The translations under genes and the position numbers were made by a program. A model generated the notes under the pieces. The model did no database searches, had not been told where the DNA came from, and worked only from the letters and a program-made list of their open reading frames with translations. A stretch of 54,674 nt of DNA from Opitutales bacterium. GTDB taxonomy: Bacteria; Verrucomicrobiota; Verrucomicrobiia; Opitutales; Opitutaceae. Where the stretch lies: NCBI GenBank assembly GCA_018700525.1, contig JABITN010000192.1, positions 1 to 54,674 on the forward strand, read 5' to 3'. This document shows, in pieces, positions 52,035 through 54,674 of this stretch (position 1 is its first letter; each line of letters opens with the position of its first letter).

Positions 52035-53798
52035 ATGCCTCGCACCAAGTCTCCAAGCCATAAAGACAACGTCGACCTCAGTCAGTCCGCGATCCATGGG
52101 ATCCGCGGGACGCTTTTCCTTCTCTCCATCGTCAACGACGAAGACGATGCAGCCACTCTTCGAACCGACCTAAAGCGGTCGCGATTGAACGAATACAAAC
52201 TTCAGCGCTGCACTTCCCTCGAACAAGGTTGCAGCATGCTTCGGGCCTGCGCTTTCGATGTGCTCTTCCTTGACCTGGAAGAACTCGAAGAACCCAGCGA
52301 CGCTATCGAACGGATTCGTCAATCCGAATACAAGAGCCCTATCGTAGGACTCGTTTCGCGCCGTACCCTGAATATTCCGGAATACAATCGCCCAGTCGGC
52401 ATCGACGATACACTTTGCAAAGAGGACCTTTCTCCTTCTCTAGTCGAGCATACCATTCGTTCGACTCTCGCTCGCCACGCTCTTGCGTCCGAGCGCTCCC
52501 TGCTTGAGACCCGCTTGAACTTGGCCCTCGAGATCGGCGAAATGGGTTCCTGGACATACTTTCCGCAGCAACGACGTTTCGAGCTCGATGAAATCGGCCA
52601 GGTGATGCTCCAATCGCCAACGGGAACTACTGCTCGTCCACTCGACGAAATCGTAGCCCGCGTGTATCCAGACGACCGCTCCCAGTTTGCCGAAGCGATC
52701 GAACGCCTCCCTCTCCCAAACGAAATCGTCAAATGCCAATTCCGCGTCAATGGTGATTCGATGCCTCTAAAATCCTTCGAAATGCTAGGCCGCGTTTGGC
52801 AACCTTCTCCAGACGACGACGCAGCCATCATCGGCCTCTTTAGACAGACTTCCAAAACGAACGAACTCTTCGAGCGAATAGCCGAAGCGAATACAGCTGT
52901 CCAAGAAGCCTTCCAGGAACGGGAAGAAGCCATACAAAAAGCCAACCGAACACTCCAAGCGCTCGCATCTGAGTTTGGACAAGCTGAAAATGCCTCACCT
53001 GAAAGCATCCCCGAAAAGGCTGCACCGGTCCTCGAACCCTCATCAACTCCTTCGCCCGACCCGATCGAAGAAAATGAGAAGGTTGAAAACGTAGAGGAAA
53101 CCGAACTGGCCAAGCCAATAGAAGCCGTCGAAAAAACTACGACAGTAGAGCAGGTCGAACAACCAGAACCTCTCGAGCTAGAAAAACCAAAGGGAACGCC
53201 AAAGCCTAGCCCCGAAGAGCCCAGCGAAGCTCTCAGCATAGACAAGCTTAGCGCTTACGAAGAAGTGATGAAGTCGGTAGCCCGCCAGAAAGTGGCCAAC
53301 ACGACCCAAGAATCGCTTCCATTTGATTTCGCCCAAGAACCCGTAACGGATTTCAGCCCCCCCAATCCCGCCAAAGAAGGATTCATCAGCGCTGCCAAAC
53401 GACTGGTCGCGATGACCCGCAAGGAACACAATCTCGAAGCAAGCATCTCCGTAGCCGATCAGCAATCAATCGAACTCGAACAGCGCAAGGACATGCTCTT
53501 CGACATCTTAAAAGAGTTGCTAATCAATGTCGTGCGCCATTCACGGGCAAAGCTATGCATAATTACTCTCTTCAGAGATGAAGACGAATGGGTGCTTCAA
53601 GTCGAAGACGACGGCGTCGGCCTCGACGATAAACTCAAAAGCGTCAACGCTCCGCTCAACAAGATCGGCCTCTTCCAGATCCGCACCCAGCTCGCGCTCA
53701 AAGGCGGCCACCTCGACATGGTCCCAGCCTCGCCAACCGGCCTCATTGCACGCGTTCGCATTCCCGTCTCTATCCGCGACGGAGCGAAAACATCTTAG
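52035..53798 (+). CDS. Receiver-PAS-HATPase signalling protein lacking a clear phosphorylatable His
   Basis: A 587-residue soluble protein. Residues about 28-150 are a receiver (LFLLSIVNDEDDAATLRTDL; phospho-Asp in DVLFLDLEELEEPS). Residues about 165-275 are PAS-like (LALEIGEMGSWTYFPQQRRF). A coiled coil follows (ERIAEANTAVQEAFQEREEA), then an acidic, Pro/Glu-rich linker (about 325-405). The C-terminal ATPase domain (about 450-585) has DILKELLINVVRHSRAK (N-box) and VEDDGVGLDD (G1), like NarX/DegS-type HPK7 kinases. No ELHD-x-x-x-Q motif or other dimerisation/phosphorylation helix is visible. It may therefore be a kinase with a divergent phospho-site or a non-kinase ATPase regulator. ATG 52035 is used; a GTG at 51987 would add 16 residues. 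Confidence 0.8.
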   Translation: MPRTKSPSHKDNVDLSQSAIHGIRGTLFLLSIVNDEDDAATLRTDLKRSRLNEYKLQRCTSLEQGCSMLRACAFDVLFLDLEELEEPSDAIERIRQSEYKSPIVGLVSRRTLNIPEYNRPVGIDDTLCKEDLSPSLVEHTIRSTLARHALASERSLLETRLNLALEIGEMGSWTYFPQQRRFELDEIGQVMLQSPTGTTARPLDEIVARVYPDDRSQFAEAIERLPLPNEIVKCQFRVNGDSMPLKSFEMLGRVWQPSPDDDAAIIGLFRQTSKTNELFERIAEANTAVQEAFQEREEAIQKANRTLQALASEFGQAENASPESIPEKAAPVLEPSSTPSPDPIEENEKVENVEETELAKPIEAVEKTTTVEQVEQPEPLELEKPKGTPKPSPEEPSEALSIDKLSAYEEVMKSVARQKVANTTQESLPFDFAQEPVTDFSPPNPAKEGFISAAKRLVAMTRKEHNLEASISVADQQSIELEQRKDMLFDILKELLINVVRHSRAKLCIITLFRDEDEWVLQVEDDGVGLDDKLKSVNAPLNKIGLFQIRTQLALKGGHLDMVPASPTGLIARVRIPVSIRDGAKTS

Positions 53799-54180
53799 CC
53801 CCCACGAATTTCCGAAATATATTACCGTTCTTCAATCGAAACGGCCTGCAGTCTTTCAAAGTCTAGAATTTCTATCCGCGATCTAGATACCCTAAAAAAA
53901 ACCTTTTCGCGCAAGCTTCTCAGTTTTCTCGAAAACGTTTCGCTAGCCATATCCAATTCGTCTGCCACCTAGCGTTTCAGGCAACAAATATCGAACTAAG
54001 CAGACCCATCAGCCAATGCTCCGCCAGTCTCATCCAGTATCCACTTCGCCACTCTCGATTCAGGACTGAAAAATGCGCGAGCTTCTAATTGGGAAACCAA
54101 ATAGTCCAAATGGCGAACTAAAGAAGTCGACAGGCATTGTCGCAAAGCTTCGCTAGTTCGACCCAATCGCTGAATACCCA
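53799..54180. other. 380-bp intergenic stretch
   Basis: No convincing gene. A 61-codon minus-strand frame (53996-54181) has a fair ribosome site but no family likeness and lies where the front part of the broken AraC gene may have been. Confidence 0.45.
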
Positions 54181-54482
54181 TTTTTGTCTACCTTTGCCAA
54201 AACAGTCGGACAATCCGTGCAGGCATCCGCTGAGAAGCCGCCAAAGCCGTAAATACCAGCGTCCGCTACTTCTGCAAAGCCTTCAAAAAGTCGACCAGCA
54301 TGACCTTCGTCGACTACCTCACCCGATTAAGAATCGAGAAGTCGAAGTACATACTCCTCGACCCCAACAAACGGATCAGCGAGATCGCCTACGAAGTCGG
54401 CTTCGAATCGCTCACACAATTCAACCGCTCCTTCAAGAAACTCTCTGGCCAAACCCCCACCCAATACCGAAAAACCGTGTAG
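54181..54482 (+). pseudogene. Broken AraC-family regulator (C-terminal fragment)
   Basis: From ATG 54300 to 54482 the frame gives the second half of an AraC DNA-binding domain (FVDYLTRLRIEKSKYILLDP, RISEIAYEVGFESLTQFNRS, FKKLSGQTPTQYRK). The likeness continues upstream in the same frame to 54234 (EAAKAVNTSVRYFCKAFKKS), where a TGA breaks it. A second frame at 54181-54250 (FLSTFAKTVGQSVQASAEKP) looks like the linker before the helix-turn-helix in PocR-AraC regulators. The sensory part is absent. Interpretation: a decayed regulator with a frameshift and deletion. The fragment might still be translated as a 60-residue protein. Confidence 0.65.
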
Positions 54483-54674
54483 AAATAGCCCGACGACTCC
54501 GATCTTTTTAATAACATCTTTGTAATTCAGAAAGTCGCCGCAATCGACTTTGATACCTCATCCCTATCGAGCAATGCTCGAACCCTGCGTAGCCGAACGA
54601 GCCAAGCACGGGCCCACTTCTCAACCTTCATACTTATCAAACCGAACATCCTTATCGTAATGACAGACCAACAG

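Noticed and set aside
52319-53245. 308-codon minus-strand open frame
   Set aside because: It lies wholly inside the receiver/PAS/ATPase gene on the opposite strand, is Ser-rich and low-complexity, and matches no family; a shadow of codon bias.
53996-54181. 61-codon minus-strand frame with a fair ribosome site
   Set aside because: No family likeness; it lies next to a broken AraC gene where chance frames are expected.

Overview
Organism. The window looks like chromosomal DNA of a Verrucomicrobia-type bacterium, probably class Opitutae. This is inferred from gene content, not from a marker search. Pointers are a PPi-type phosphofructokinase, an alpha2 glycyl-tRNA synthetase, cytoplasmic sulfatase and secreted LmbE proteins, a secreted metalloprotease with BACON-like repeats and a calcium-binding DPDGDGLNN tail, a bacillithiol gene cluster, and an AraC remnant of the PocR-AraC kind. 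I saw no rRNA, tRNA, CRISPR array, prophage or intact insertion sequence. Layout. 1-14.6 kb is mostly housekeeping: NhaC-type antiporter (cut by the window edge), PPi-phosphofructokinase, glycyl-tRNA synthetase, SNF2 helicase, M16 protease, CobW GTPase, glucokinase and an exported rhodanese-thioredoxin. 14.6-22.2 kb holds one exported unknown protein and then a tightly packed six-gene minus-strand operon: exported LmbE-family hydrolase, a 47-residue one-helix membrane protein, a sodium/solute symporter, a compact BshC-like protein, BshB and BshA. 22.4-28.2 kb has an exported TlpA-like thioredoxin, a lipoprotein cyclophilin with a duplicated insert, a REP-like palindrome, a broken pro-peptide gene and a large secreted metalloprotease. 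28.2-33 kb holds a sulfatase, an RNA methyltransferase, DNA polymerase IV and CoaBC. 33-45 kb is a signalling and surface-polysaccharide region: receiver-HDOD protein, two-domain glycosyltransferase, large hybrid histidine kinase, STAS protein, uridine-kinase-like protein, two sugar-transferase-type proteins and an RsbW/GAF/PP2C fusion. 45-54.7 kb has YhbY, TrhO, two unknown proteins, a gene-poor 1.1 kb stretch, the two subunits of a 2-oxoacid:ferredoxin oxidoreductase, a receiver/PAS/ATPase protein and a broken AraC regulator. How genes work together. The most interesting unit is the bsh operon. BshA and BshB should make GlcN-malate, and the 259-residue protein upstream of them keeps the recognisable BshC core motifs (GQQ, HDSDHD, YVAGEGEIRY) at about half the usual BshC length, so it is a candidate minimal cysteine-adding enzyme. 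Co-transcribed exported LmbE hydrolase and symporter genes suggest a linked uptake or recycling step. A second unit is a probable partner-switching circuit (STAS antagonist plus fused anti-sigma kinase/phosphatase) wrapped around polysaccharide genes.
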